Origin: Bombella saccharophila
GTDB taxonomy: Bacteria; Pseudomonadota; Alphaproteobacteria; Acetobacterales; Acetobacteraceae
DNA: 64,000 nucleotides
Assembly: GCF_026385475.1 (NCBI RefSeq)
Contig: NZ_JANIDW010000003.1
Span: forward strand, 186,001 to 250,000
Reading direction: 5' to 3'
The notes beneath the pieces were generated by a model. That model saw nothing but the letters and a program-made list of their open reading frames with translations, was not told the origin of the DNA and did no database searches. The translations under genes and the position numbers were made by a program. Shown here in pieces: positions 54,965-64,000 of the stretch (its first letter is position 1; every line of letters starts with the position of its first letter).

Positions 54965-55741
54965 CTAGCCTTTTATGGGTGGTGTTTGCAGGGGGACGAT
55001 TTTTAAACGTTCTTCTTCCAGGTAAACTTGTGATGCTTGTCCAATAGGCTCGCTGGGCATTTCTTCTGCGACCATGTAGAAGCCATCAATAGCGAGCAGT
55101 TCGGCTTCCATTTTGGTGGTATAGATGCGCGCTTGTGGGCGACCATCTACCCCCGCAATGGCGCGCCCACGTAAGGGGCCATAAACATGGATGGACCCAC
55201 CAGCGATAATTTCCGCCCCAGAGGAGACTGGCCCCAAAATAATGACATCACCATCAGGGTTTTGGATAGACTGCCCAGAGCGTACGGGGCGGTTGATGAT
55301 GAGGGGTTCTTTTATCGGGTTAAGAGGTGGGGTTTCTTCTTCCGCTTCGGGGAGTTGGACGGGCCCGCTGGGGCGGCCGCCTTGGAGCTCGATAGGCCAT
55401 TCCCATGTTTGTAGGGCTTGCCAGTGGCGGTCAGCCCCTTCTATGCCGATAAGGTGGATATGGCGTTGGCGGAGCTCTTGTTGAAACTCTGCAAGGCCTT
55501 CAGTGTGTTCGTCTAGTAAGCTGAGGTCCAGAATGATTGGCTGACGGTTAAAGAACCCAGCCGCCCGTTGCATATGATTATCTAGCCCAGCGAGCCAGTC
55601 TTTAAGAGGGGCTTCTGGTGAGAGAATAAGTGCGAGGAAGGAGCGACCACGAGCACGAATGGTCATGCGGGTTTGTGTTGAGGCTTGCACTGAAGGCGCA
55701 TCTGATGGATGAAGTGGCTGAGATGCTGACGGGTTGGACAT
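54965..55741 (-). CDS. minC: Septum site-determining protein MinC
   Basis: 258 residues. N-terminal FtsZ-inhibiting domain, a ~30-residue acidic/Pro linker around residue 135, and the C-terminal beta-helix domain with VRSGQSIQNPDGDVIILGPVSSGAEIIAGG and IHVYGPLRGRAIAG, which are diagnostic. The N-terminal 25 residues are a Ser/Gln/Pro-rich extension. Confidence 0.94.
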   Translation of the reverse strand: MSNPSASQPLHPSDAPSVQASTQTRMTIRARGRSFLALILSPEAPLKDWLAGLDNHMQRAAGFFNRQPIILDLSLLDEHTEGLAEFQQELRQRHIHLIGIEGADRHWQALQTWEWPIELQGGRPSGPVQLPEAEEETPPLNPIKEPLIINRPVRSGQSIQNPDGDVIILGPVSSGAEIIAGGSIHVYGPLRGRAIAGVDGRPQARIYTTKMEAELLAIDGFYMVAEEMPSEPIGQASQVYLEEERLKIVPLQTPPIKG

Positions 55742-55825
55742 GAAGCTGGGGTCACCTGGCTGTTTGTCAGAATTATGGAGTGTCTTTTAATGGTCCATAG
55801 CATAAAAATGCATTAGGAAAGACAT

Positions 55826-56494
55826 ATGCGTATATTGCATCACTTACCCCTCTCTCCGCAATCGCGTTTTGTACGTCTTATGTTGACAGAGAAAGGCTTG
55901 CCCTTTGAGCTTGTCGTAGAAAAGACGTGGGAGCAAAATGAATCCTTCCATAAGTTAAATCCCGCAGGGGAAGTCCCTGTCTTGGTAGAAGATAACGGTA
56001 TGGTCGTACCTGGTTCGCGGGTTATTGCTGAGTATTTGGAGGATGCTTATCCCGATACGCCGCTATTGGGGCGGACAATGGGGGAGCGCGTTGAGATACG
56101 CCGTTTAGTGGATTGGTTTGAGAGACTCTTCCAACAAGAAGTTACAGTAAATTTGGTGGGAGAGAAGGTAGAAAAACGCCTTTTTGGGCAGGGCCATCCA
56201 GATGGGAATATTCTACAAGCTGGCTATAAAAATCTTCGCTTCCATTTAGATTATGTCGGTTATCTTGCTGAGACACGCACTTGGTTGGGAGGGGCTACAC
56301 TCTCTGCGGCGGATTTTATTGCTGCGTCACATTTATCTGCGTTGGATTTTCTAGGTGATATTGATTGGCGTGCAGCCCCTTGTGTGCGCGATTGGTATGC
56401 CCGTATTAAATCACGCCCTTGTTTTCGGGATTTGTTGAGCGATCGTGTGAGTGGCGTTACCCCGCCTGCACATTATGCGGATCTCGATTTTTGA
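55826..56494 (+). CDS. Glutathione S-transferase family protein
   Basis: 222 residues. Thioredoxin-like N-terminal domain (HHLPLSPQSRFVRLMLTEKGL) with the GSH-binding NPAGEVPVLVEDNG and the Ser in VPGSRVIAEYLE, then an all-helical C-terminal domain with TLSAADFIAASHLS. It has no adjacent substrate pathway. The next gene starts at the base right after its stop codon. Confidence 0.88.
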   Translation: MRILHHLPLSPQSRFVRLMLTEKGLPFELVVEKTWEQNESFHKLNPAGEVPVLVEDNGMVVPGSRVIAEYLEDAYPDTPLLGRTMGERVEIRRLVDWFERLFQQEVTVNLVGEKVEKRLFGQGHPDGNILQAGYKNLRFHLDYVGYLAETRTWLGGATLSAADFIAASHLSALDFLGDIDWRAAPCVRDWYARIKSRPCFRDLLSDRVSGVTPPAHYADLDF

Positions 56495-57679
56495 ATGTGG
56501 GATGTTATCGTCATAGGGGCTGGTGCAGCGGGGATGATGGCCGCTGCTCATGCAGGGCAGAAGGGTGCGCGCGTCCTTGTGCTGGATCATGCAGAGCAGC
56601 CGGGGCGGAAGATTCTGATTTCTGGCGGGGGGCGATGTAATTTTACGAACATTAAGGCAGATTGGAGGTATTATCGCTCCGAAAATCCGCATTTTTGCCG
56701 TTCAGCCCTAGCGCGTTATCGCCCTCAAGATTTTTTGGCTTTGGTGGAAGCTCACAAGATAAGCTGGCATGAGAAGGAAGATGGTCAGCTTTTTTGTGAT
56801 GAATCTGCCCGGCAGATTGTCACAATGTTGGAGGCTGAATGTCGTGCCGCGCATGTGCGTTTTCAGCTTGGTTGTGTGGTGCGGGATGTCGCGCATGATG
56901 GCCATGTTTTTGCGGTGGAGACCGTGCAGGGTGTGCTGCAGGCGCGGGCGGTGATTTTGGCAACCGGAGGGTTGGCTTTGCCAAAATTAGGGGCAACGGA
57001 CTTCTCTTTACGCATCGCGCAGCGTTTTGGGTTGCGTGTGGTTGCACCGGCTCCAGCCTTAGTGCCCTTTTGTTTGGCTGAGGCCCAGCCGGAACTTGCC
57101 GGTGTGTCTTTGCCTGTTACGGTGTCTCTTATGGGGCGGAAAAAACCCTGCTTTACGGGGGGTATGGTCTTTACGCATCGGGGTGTGTCTGGCCCTGCGA
57201 TTTTACAGATTTCTTCATGGTGGGAGAGGGGCGAGGCTGTGCGTCTTAATCTTCTTCCCGGTCGAGATGTGTATGAGATGATGCGGACTATCAGCCAGAA
57301 ACGGCCCAAGGCCCATGCTGCGGCTTTGGTGGAGGCCTTGCCTGCACGTCTAGCACGATATCTTATTCATGGGCGGATGGATGGACGTCCCTTGGCAGAA
57401 CAGCCCGCAAAATCTGTGCGTGTTTTAGCAAACTATGTGGCAGATTGGACGATAAGGCCGAGCAGCACGGAAGGGTATGCTAAGGCGGAGGTCATGCGGG
57501 GAGGAGTGGATACGCGGGACTTGTCCTCCCAAACGATGGAGGCACGCTCTGTGCCGGGGCTTTATATTGTGGGGGAAGCGGTGGATGTGACGGGTTGGTT
57601 GGGGGGCTATAACTTCCAATGGGCATGGGCGAGTGGTGCGGCAGCAGGACAGGCTGCGGCAGAGCGAGCTAGTGTATGA
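56495..57679 (+). CDS. HI0933/YhiN-family flavoprotein
   Basis: 394 residues. FAD Rossmann motif VIVIGAGAAGMMAAAHAGQKG followed by the family signature GRKILISGGGRCNFTN. Towards the end: GLYIVGEAVDVTGWLGGYNFQWAWASG, also diagnostic. BaiN/YhiN-type oxidoreductases are poorly characterised. It abuts the GST gene with no spacer. Confidence 0.9.
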   Translation: MWDVIVIGAGAAGMMAAAHAGQKGARVLVLDHAEQPGRKILISGGGRCNFTNIKADWRYYRSENPHFCRSALARYRPQDFLALVEAHKISWHEKEDGQLFCDESARQIVTMLEAECRAAHVRFQLGCVVRDVAHDGHVFAVETVQGVLQARAVILATGGLALPKLGATDFSLRIAQRFGLRVVAPAPALVPFCLAEAQPELAGVSLPVTVSLMGRKKPCFTGGMVFTHRGVSGPAILQISSWWERGEAVRLNLLPGRDVYEMMRTISQKRPKAHAAALVEALPARLARYLIHGRMDGRPLAEQPAKSVRVLANYVADWTIRPSSTEGYAKAEVMRGGVDTRDLSSQTMEARSVPGLYIVGEAVDVTGWLGGYNFQWAWASGAAAGQAAAERASV

Positions 57680-57723
57680 GGGTGAGAATGATGGTACATT
57701 GCCTAATAGAGAGCATATAACCG

Positions 57724-58479
57724 ATGGCAGAGACGACATTGAAAAAGAACGAACGGCAACCCTGGCCTAGCGAAACCCACCGTGAGGGGGAAAATCAAAC
57801 GCCGATAAATCTTCTCTTGGTAGAAGATGATGATAGCCTCGCAGAAGAGATTGTAGAGGATTTACGCGGGCGTGGTTATGTCGTGAAACGCGCGTCTACA
57901 GGCCCAGAAGGCTTAGAGATGGCCCGAACAGGCGAGCATGACCTTTTGGTGATGGACCGTATGTTACCGGGGCTTGATGGGTTGAGTGTCTTAGAGACGC
58001 TGCGTGAGCAGGGGATGACAATGCCTGTCTTAGTCCTCTCGGCGTTATCGGCGGTAGATGATCGTATTAGCGGGCTTAAAGCGGGCGGTGATGATTATCT
58101 GACGAAGCCTTTTGTAATGGAGGAATTAGCCGCACGGCTAGAGGCCCTATTGAGGCGGCCTATTTATGGGCGGACGTCTATGTTGAAGTTAGGGCCGTTG
58201 GAGATGGACCTGTTAGAGCGGCGTGTCCGGCGCGAGGGCCGGGAGATTGACCTATTGCCGCGTGAGTTCCGCTTGCTGGAATATATGATGCGCCGGCCTA
58301 ATACTGTCCTTACCCGGACAATGTTGCTTGAGGATGTGTGGAATTACCGCTTCGTCCCACGGACAAATTTGGTGGATGTGCATATCGGTAAATTGCGCCG
58401 TAAGGTGGATAAAGAGGGGGATGAGCCTTTAATCCAAAGCATTCGTGGGGCGGGGTTCTGTTTGCGTGTCCCGGAGTGA
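57724..58479 (+). CDS. OmpR-family response regulator
   Basis: 251 residues. About 27 polar residues precede the receiver domain: acidic cluster VEDDDS, phospho-acceptor Asp78 in VMDRMLPG, Lys in LTKPF. The C-terminal winged helix shows LLPREFRLLEYMMRRPNTVLTR and DVHIGKLRRKVD. It pairs with the overlapping histidine kinase gene and may control the RND pump 1.6 kb downstream. Confidence 0.93.
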   Translation: MAETTLKKNERQPWPSETHREGENQTPINLLLVEDDDSLAEEIVEDLRGRGYVVKRASTGPEGLEMARTGEHDLLVMDRMLPGLDGLSVLETLREQGMTMPVLVLSALSAVDDRISGLKAGGDDYLTKPFVMEELAARLEALLRRPIYGRTSMLKLGPLEMDLLERRVRREGREIDLLPREFRLLEYMMRRPNTVLTRTMLLEDVWNYRFVPRTNLVDVHIGKLRRKVDKEGDEPLIQSIRGAGFCLRVPE

Positions 58480-59899
58480 CCTTTTCCGCACGGCGGCCTT
58501 TAGGCTGACTTTAGGGCTGGTTGGCATCATCGTGTTGGGGATGCTGTTGGAGTTGGTTTTGCTCTATGGGCAGATCAGCACCTATGAGAAGCTCCGCACT
58601 GATGATTTATTGCGGCGTTCGGCCTCGGTTTTAATGCAGGAAGCCCCGGGTGATCTTGAGGTCCGCTTGAAGGAGCGCAGCACGAGTGAGTTGCGTGTTT
58701 TCCTCAATGCCGCAGCGTTGTTTGATAAAAATCGTCACCCTATAGCGGGGGATATGAAGGCATGGCCCGCAGGGCTTAAATTTGGCCCGACCATGCAGAA
58801 GCTCTCCTTTGTGTTGCCAGACCATAGCGTTACAGTCATGCGTTTTTTGGTGGTGGAAGTCCCAGGGATGCAGCCGGGGCGGACGCGGCTTTTAGTGCTA
58901 GGTCGCTCCCGTCATATGATCAACGAGCTATGGCAGGTTGCGCAGCGTTCAGCTTTATTTGCGATGGTGCCGGTGGTGCTGTTCGCGTTGTTAGCGGGGA
59001 TGGTCCTTAGCCGCAGGGCCTTGGGGCGCATTACCAAAATGCACTCCTCTATTGAGCAAATTATGAAAGGCCAAATGCGTGAGCGTTTACCTGTTGGGCG
59101 CGGGCATGATGAGCTAGACCGTCTCGCAGGCTCGGTAAACCGTATGCTGGATAGGCTAGAGCAGCTTATGGGGGAGATGCGCGATGTGGGTAATGATATC
59201 GCTCATGACCTCCGCACCCCTCTAGCGCGCGTGCAAGCGCGCTTAGATCGCGTCAATGCTGTGGCGCAGAGTTTGGATCCCTCCATAGAGGATAAAGAGC
59301 GTTTTGAGCGTGCGATGGGGTTATGCCAGCGCGATTTGGAGCAATGTTTCTCCATCATCACGGCGTTATTGCGGATTGGTGAGATTGAGACAGGCCAGCG
59401 GCGGGCGGGCTTCCAGCAAATGGATGTTGTGCCTTTGATTATGGATATGGCTGATTTGTACGAGCCAATAGCGGAGATGCAAGGTTTATCCCTCTTTGTT
59501 GTCCCGCATGAAGGGCCAGTCTCTTTATGGGGGGATGCAGATTTATTGAATGAAGTTTTGGCGAATTTGCTGGATAATGCTCTTAAATTTACCGAGGCAG
59601 GAGGGCGCATTACATTGCGAGCCGGCTGTAATGAGCTACAGGAGCCGTGGTTTGAGGTGCGTGATACAGGTGTCGGTATCGCTGTGGAGGAGCGCAGTGC
59701 GGTGATGGGCCGCTTTTACCGTGCGGATAAAAGCCGTCATATCCCTGGGAGTGGCCTTGGTCTCAGCTTAGTAGCAGCGATTGTCTGTTTGCATGAAGCC
59801 CGATTGGTGATTGAAGAAAATAATGAAGAAGATGTGGTAAGTGGGACTGTATTTCGTCTTATTTTTCCATCCGTGACGGAGGGGGATCGGCTTGCCTGA
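58466..59899 (+). CDS. Sensor histidine kinase
   Basis: 477 residues from a GTG at 58466 (GGGG 10 nt upstream); a GTG at 58445 is possible. Both overlap the regulator gene. Two membrane helices flank a ~110-residue periplasmic sensor part, then HAMP, HisKA with His247 in NDIAHDLRTPLARV, and HATPase_c with NLLDNALKFT, DTGVGI and GSGLGLSLV. The periplasmic segment gives no clear hint of the signal. Confidence 0.92.
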   Translation: MSRSDLFRTAAFRLTLGLVGIIVLGMLLELVLLYGQISTYEKLRTDDLLRRSASVLMQEAPGDLEVRLKERSTSELRVFLNAAALFDKNRHPIAGDMKAWPAGLKFGPTMQKLSFVLPDHSVTVMRFLVVEVPGMQPGRTRLLVLGRSRHMINELWQVAQRSALFAMVPVVLFALLAGMVLSRRALGRITKMHSSIEQIMKGQMRERLPVGRGHDELDRLAGSVNRMLDRLEQLMGEMRDVGNDIAHDLRTPLARVQARLDRVNAVAQSLDPSIEDKERFERAMGLCQRDLEQCFSIITALLRIGEIETGQRRAGFQQMDVVPLIMDMADLYEPIAEMQGLSLFVVPHEGPVSLWGDADLLNEVLANLLDNALKFTEAGGRITLRAGCNELQEPWFEVRDTGVGIAVEERSAVMGRFYRADKSRHIPGSGLGLSLVAAIVCLHEARLVIEENNEEDVVSGTVFRLIFPSVTEGDRLA

Positions 59900-60063
59900 A
59901 ATATGGCGATATATGAAGGAGGCGTGTTGGAGATAACGTAATCGTGTTATGTAAAAATCTTTTCAGATAAAAAGGATTTTTCTTTAACTTGTCCCGTTAT
60001 AATCTCTGCCTGTAGGATAAAATCTGCTCAAATGTGACCCGGTGGAGAAAGATATTGCCCCGA

Positions 60064-60129
60064 ATGATGAAAAAAGAGATGGATGCTTTCTCTGACATAA
60101 TGAAGGGCGTAAGTGAGTTAGCCGTATGA
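60064..60129 (+). CDS. 21-codon upstream ORF overlapping the RND pump start
   Basis: Peptide MMKKEMDAFSDIMKGVSELAV; its TGA overlaps the pump's ATG as ATGA. The pump itself has no good ribosome site, while GGTGGAG lies 16 nt before this ORF. Could be a coupling leader or chance. Confidence 0.3.
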   Translation: MMKKEMDAFSDIMKGVSELAV

Positions 60130-63100
60130 ATGCGATTGTTCTAACGGCGTTACGGCGGCCTTACACCTTTGTGGTGATGTCCATCATCATTGTGATTTTT
60201 GGTGTAAAGGCCATTTTGGGAACACCGACTGATGTGTTCCCTAATATCAAAATTCCCACTGTAGCGGTTGTTTGGTCTTATACCGGGTTAATGCCGGAGG
60301 AAGTCTCAGGCCGTATCGTTTATTATTACGAGCGCGCTTTAACAGCGACCGTGAATAACATTGAGCATATAGAGAGTAACTCTTATTACGGGCGCGGTAT
60401 TGTAAAGATATTCTTCCAACCTGGGACGGATGCTGCTGTTGCGCAGACGCAAATTACCTCTGTATCGCAGACGGTTATTAAGCAACTTCCCACAGGGGCA
60501 ACCCCGCCTTTGATCCTGGCGTTGGATGCGTCCTCTGTCCCCGTGCTGACTTTACAGGTCAATAACCCGAATATGTCCGCTTCGGAGGTCTATAATATGG
60601 CCTCCAACCTCATCAGGCCGGAGCTTGTCTCAGTCGCTGGGACGGCCATCCCTAACCCCTATGGTGGTGTGGCAGCGGATATCATGGTGGATATCGACCC
60701 CGTGAAATTGCTGGCTCATCGGCTCTCCCCAGTAGATGTCGCCAGCGCGTTGAACCGGCAGAATATCGTTCTCCCCGCTGGGGATCAGAAAATTGGGCCG
60801 ATGGATTTCATGGTGAGGACAAATTCTGCCCCCATGGATATTGCGGCTTTTAATAAGATGCCGATTAAGCAGGTAGGCAACTCGGTCATCTATATGCGTG
60901 ACGTTGCCTGGGTGCATAAAGGTGGCCCTCCGCAGACAAATGCCGTGCTTGTCCGGGGTAAGCAGGCGGTGATGATCGTCATCCTTAAAAGCGGAAATGC
61001 CTCGACCTTAGAGGTCGTTAATGGCGTGAAGAAGCTCCTCCCAGATATTCAAAAAACCCTGCCAGAGGGGACAAGCATGAACATCCTGACGGATGCTTCT
61101 AGCTTCGTGAAGGAATCTGTGGTGGATGTGGTGCGGGAGATGATTACCGCGGCTATCCTAACAAGCCTTACCGTACTGCTCTTTCTTGGTTCATGGCGAT
61201 CGACCGTTATCGTGGCGGTGTCTATTCCCTTAGCGATGTTATCGGCTTTAATTTGCCTAAGCCTTGCTGGGCAGTCCATTAATGTCATGACCTTAGGTGG
61301 TCTGGCGTTGGCTGTGGGCATTCTCGTGGATGATGCCACGGTGATGATCGAGAATATCGATGCTCATTTGCATATGGGTAAAGAGTTAGAGCAGGCTATT
61401 ATTGATGCTGCGAACCAAATTGTTATTCCAACCTTTGTTTCCACAACCTGTATTTGTATTGTTTGGTTCCCTCTTTTTGAGTTAACAGGCGTCTCAGGTT
61501 GGTTGTTTATGCCAATGGCAGAGGCAATTATTTTTGCGATGATTGCGTCTTTTATTCTTTCCCGAACTCTTGTTCCAACCATGGCAAATTGGCTGCTTGC
61601 TGCACAAGTACAGCAGCAACGTAGTGCCGAGCATAAAACGAAGCAGCGCGGTATTTTGGGGCGGTTTCAAGACGCTTTTGAGGCACGGTTTGAACGATTC
61701 CGCCATCTCTATCATGAGGTTCTGTTACGCGCTTTAGCGAACCGGAAGCGGTTTATTATTATTTTTCTCTCTGGGGCGTTATCGTCATTATTATTGTTAC
61801 TGTTTGTCGGGCAGGATTTTTTCTCGGAGATTAAGTCCGGTACGATGCAGATGCATTTTCGCGCTCCGATTGGCACACGTATTGAGGAAAGTGCCAAGCT
61901 TAGCGGCCTTGTAGAGAAGAAAATCCGTGAGACATTGCCCGGCCAAGTTAAGTTGATTGTCAATAATTGTGGTTTGCCGATGAGCCAGATCAATCAGGCT
62001 ATGGTCCCTTCACCGACAACGGGCGCGCAAGATTGTGACGTGACTATCCAATTAGCGGAATCCGAAAGCCCCGTTGCAACATACCGCAAACAGTTACGTA
62101 AGGCGTTGAGTACGGCCTTCCCCGGTATGGTCTTTACCTTCCAGCCGGGGGACTTGACGGCAAAAATCCTCAATTTTGGGCTGCCATCACCGATTGATGT
62201 ACAAATTGTCGGGCGTAATTTGCAGGATAATTACGCTTTTGCAGTCCGTTTAGCCCAGCGGCTGCGGAAGATTCCGGGTGCGGTGGATGTAAGTATTCAA
62301 CAGCCGATGACCCAACCAACCATGCTCATCAATGCACGGCGGAGCTTTGCGCTGGGGACGGGCGTTTCCGAAAAAGATATTGCCTATAACGTGCTGACGA
62401 CCCTCTCGGGTAGTTCTCAGGTGGGGCAGACTTATTACCTCAATGCCCAAGGGACATCGCAGCTGATTGATGTGCAAGCCCCAGCGAATTATTTGCAGAC
62501 GCTTAATGATCTCCAAAAGGTGCCGATTGATAAAGGCGATGGCAACCCGCAAAACCGGACTATGCAGATTATGGGGGGCTTGAGCCAGATTGTGCAGACA
62601 GGCACGCCCGCTGAGGTCTCACATTATAATATCATGCCGGTTTTTGATATTTATGTCGCGCCAGAGGGGATAGACCTTGGCAGTCTATCGCGGGCTGTAA
62701 AGCGGGAGGTAGAGGCTATGCGGGCAGATTTGCCCCGTGGCTCTAGCATGGTAGTGCGTGGGCAAGCTGTGACGATGAACAACGCTTATATTCAGCTCAT
62801 TGGTGGGTTGTTGCTCTCTATCGTGCTGGTTTATTTGATTATTGTTGTTAATTTCCAATCATGGTTGGACCCGTTTGTGATTATTATGGCCTTACCAGCT
62901 GCTTTGGGAGGCATTGCGTGGAGCTTGTTCCTTACACATACGACCCTCTCCGTCCCAGCCTTAACGGGGGCGATTATGTGTATGGGTACCGCAACAGCTA
63001 ATGCAGTGCTGGTGGTCGCCTTCGCACGGGAGCGGTTGGAGGACCATGGCGATGCCATTTTAGCGGCCTCCGAGGCGGGGTTTGAGCGTATTCGCCCCGT

Positions 63101-63305
63101 GTTAATGACGGCTCTTGCCATGATGATTGGTATGATTCCTATGTCCGTCAGTAATTCCTCCAATGCAGCTTTAGGGAAGGCGGTGATTGGCGGGTTGCTG
63201 ATGGCTACTGTGGCAACATTACTGTTTGTTCCCTGTGTGTTTGCTATGATTCATGGTGGTGCCCCGAAGGGGAAACGGGCTGCTACGCAAGGAGAAACGG
63301 TATGA
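60126..63305 (+). CDS. RND-family efflux pump permease
   Basis: 1059 residues with 12 membrane helices in the RND pattern: one at the N-terminus, a large periplasmic loop, helices 2-6, a second loop and helices 8-12. Motifs: DVFPNIKIPTVAVVW after helix 1, GILVDDATVMIENI in helix 4 with the proton-relay Asp pair, and GTATANAVLVVAFARERL in helix 10. The overall type is closer to hydrophobe pumps than to CusA. It precedes its adaptor gene with an ATGA overlap. Confidence 0.92.
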   Translation: MNAIVLTALRRPYTFVVMSIIIVIFGVKAILGTPTDVFPNIKIPTVAVVWSYTGLMPEEVSGRIVYYYERALTATVNNIEHIESNSYYGRGIVKIFFQPGTDAAVAQTQITSVSQTVIKQLPTGATPPLILALDASSVPVLTLQVNNPNMSASEVYNMASNLIRPELVSVAGTAIPNPYGGVAADIMVDIDPVKLLAHRLSPVDVASALNRQNIVLPAGDQKIGPMDFMVRTNSAPMDIAAFNKMPIKQVGNSVIYMRDVAWVHKGGPPQTNAVLVRGKQAVMIVILKSGNASTLEVVNGVKKLLPDIQKTLPEGTSMNILTDASSFVKESVVDVVREMITAAILTSLTVLLFLGSWRSTVIVAVSIPLAMLSALICLSLAGQSINVMTLGGLALAVGILVDDATVMIENIDAHLHMGKELEQAIIDAANQIVIPTFVSTTCICIVWFPLFELTGVSGWLFMPMAEAIIFAMIASFILSRTLVPTMANWLLAAQVQQQRSAEHKTKQRGILGRFQDAFEARFERFRHLYHEVLLRALANRKRFIIIFLSGALSSLLLLLFVGQDFFSEIKSGTMQMHFRAPIGTRIEESAKLSGLVEKKIRETLPGQVKLIVNNCGLPMSQINQAMVPSPTTGAQDCDVTIQLAESESPVATYRKQLRKALSTAFPGMVFTFQPGDLTAKILNFGLPSPIDVQIVGRNLQDNYAFAVRLAQRLRKIPGAVDVSIQQPMTQPTMLINARRSFALGTGVSEKDIAYNVLTTLSGSSQVGQTYYLNAQGTSQLIDVQAPANYLQTLNDLQKVPIDKGDGNPQNRTMQIMGGLSQIVQTGTPAEVSHYNIMPVFDIYVAPEGIDLGSLSRAVKREVEAMRADLPRGSSMVVRGQAVTMNNAYIQLIGGLLLSIVLVYLIIVVNFQSWLDPFVIIMALPAALGGIAWSLFLTHTTLSVPALTGAIMCMGTATANAVLVVAFARERLEDHGDAILAASEAGFERIRPVLMTALAMMIGMIPMSVSNSSNAALGKAVIGGLLMATVATLLFVPCVFAMIHGGAPKGKRAATQGETV

Positions 63306-64000
63306 CATCGACCTCACAACAGCCATCATCTCCTATGCGTGGTAAGGGGCGTGTGTGGCTTTATGGCTTGCTGGCTGTGTTGGTGGGGCTGGTGGTTATC
63401 GGCTTGCTGCAACGGGCATGGCATCATGCAGCCTTAGAGCGGGAGGCGGCTGATGAGGCCATTACCCGCGTGGTGTTAATTAAGCCACAGCCCGGCCCTG
63501 CCACGCGTGAGGTCGATTTACCAGCGAACTTAGCCGCATGGTACGAGGCCCCCATCTATGCGCAGGTCTCCGGCTATGTGAAGATGTGGTACAAAGATTA
63601 CGGTGCGCATGTAAAACGGGGGGATTTGCTCGCAGAGGTCAGCACACCGAGTATTGATGCCCAATATGCAGCGGCTAAGGCACATTATGAGGTGATTAAT
63701 GCCCGGTATAAATTGGCGTTGATTACCACCCAACGTTGGACGGCTTTACGCAGCACGCAGGCGGTCTCGCGCCAAGAGGTGGATGTGCAAGCCGCTAATG
63801 CAGCGGCCCAACGGGCCGAGTTGGATGCGGCGGCTCATGAGGTAGAGCGTGTCGAAGCGTTGGAGAACTTTAAGCGGATTGTTGCCCCTTTTGATGGCAT
63901 TGTAACCTCGCGTTTAGTCAATGTTGGGGATTATGTTAACGCCACAGGCGGCAATATGAGCGCGCGTGGGGCTATGGCGGAGTTATTCTCCGTTGCGGAT
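63302..64000 (+). CDS. RND periplasmic adaptor (3' end outside window)
   Basis: 233 codons are visible with no stop before the window edge. The start overlaps the pump's stop. One N-terminal membrane anchor (VWLYGLLAVLVGLVVIGLL), then the HlyD-like half APIYAQVSGYVKMWYKDYGAHVKRGDLLAEV, an Ala-rich coiled coil, and IVAPFDGIVTSRLVNVGDYV. Adaptor-after-pump order is less usual than adaptor-first. Confidence 0.9.
   Translation, partial: MTSTSQQPSSPMRGKGRVWLYGLLAVLVGLVVIGLLQRAWHHAALEREAADEAITRVVLIKPQPGPATREVDLPANLAAWYEAPIYAQVSGYVKMWYKDYGAHVKRGDLLAEVSTPSIDAQYAAAKAHYEVINARYKLALITTQRWTALRSTQAVSRQEVDVQAANAAAQRAELDAAAHEVERVEALENFKRIVAPFDGIVTSRLVNVGDYVNATGGNMSARGAMAELFSVAD

Overview
The window looks like a chromosomal segment of an acetic acid bacterium (Alphaproteobacteria, Acetobacteraceae), perhaps from the Bombella/Saccharibacter/Gluconobacter side of the family. 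Evidence for this: a complete Entner-Doudoroff pair (edd-eda), an OprB sugar porin, a secreted aldose 1-epimerase, a giant Hint-domain surface protein of the kind frequent in this family, a DUF3576-leuS-lptE-holA cluster, and a tRNA-Arg(CCT) gene interrupted by a group I intron. Genus-level placement is inference. Most of the window is ordinary core genome. Genes are densely packed, many with ATGA or GTGA stop/start overlaps.

Layout. 1-3.3 kb: 5'-truncated OprB porin, convergent PsiE-like membrane protein, a small secreted protein, tRNA-Thr(TGT) and a small lipoprotein. 3.3-7.4 kb: Mrp/ApbC Fe-S carrier divergent from a DegP-type protease, then a DjlA-like J-protein and a ribbon-helix-helix protein. 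7.5-10.2 kb: secreted adenosine deaminase plus NUP-family protein, a purine nucleoside salvage pair. 10.2-14 kb (minus strand): tgt-queA (queuosine) and mlaA-mlaC (lipid transport). 14.3-22.1 kb: aldose epimerase, ubiH-cysE, glnK-amtB, a small Cys-containing exported protein, ispE and a UDG-superfamily protein. 22.3-27.1 kb: lytic transglycosylase and edd-eda. 27.3-31.5 kb: an EmrAB/NodT-like tripartite pump. 31.6-34.9 kb: purH, a small exported protein, nadK and a TM2 protein. 35-37.4 kb (minus strand): AEC transporter, low-molecular-weight phosphatase and 2-hydroxyacid dehydrogenase. 37.5-42.3 kb (minus strand): the 1231-residue Hint protein, a 174-residue unknown, and tRNA-Arg(CCT) with its 261-nt intron. 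42.5-47.4 kb: DUF3576 lipoprotein, leuS, lptE, holA. 47.6-53.6 kb: two Fur-box-preceded paralogous TonB-dependent receptors and a PiuC/YbiX hydroxylase, an iron-uptake cluster. 53.7-55.7 kb (minus strand): minCDE. 55.8-57.7 kb: GST and an HI0933-family flavoprotein. 57.7-64 kb: OmpR-type two-component system, then an RND pump and its adaptor, which runs off the window.

Most notable: (1) the group I intron placed directly 3' of the CCU anticodon; (2) the Hint-domain giant and its unrecognised upstream partner; (3) a Tgt in which all three cysteine ligands of the structural zinc are replaced while the histidine remains; (4) three genes (purH, the first TonB receptor, the RND pump) preceded by tiny ORFs that end at or just before the gene's start codon; (5) a pair of mutually exclusive inverted repeats just ahead of the efflux operon. 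I found no CRISPR array, insertion sequence, prophage or rRNA. All functional calls come from reading motifs by eye, with no database search.
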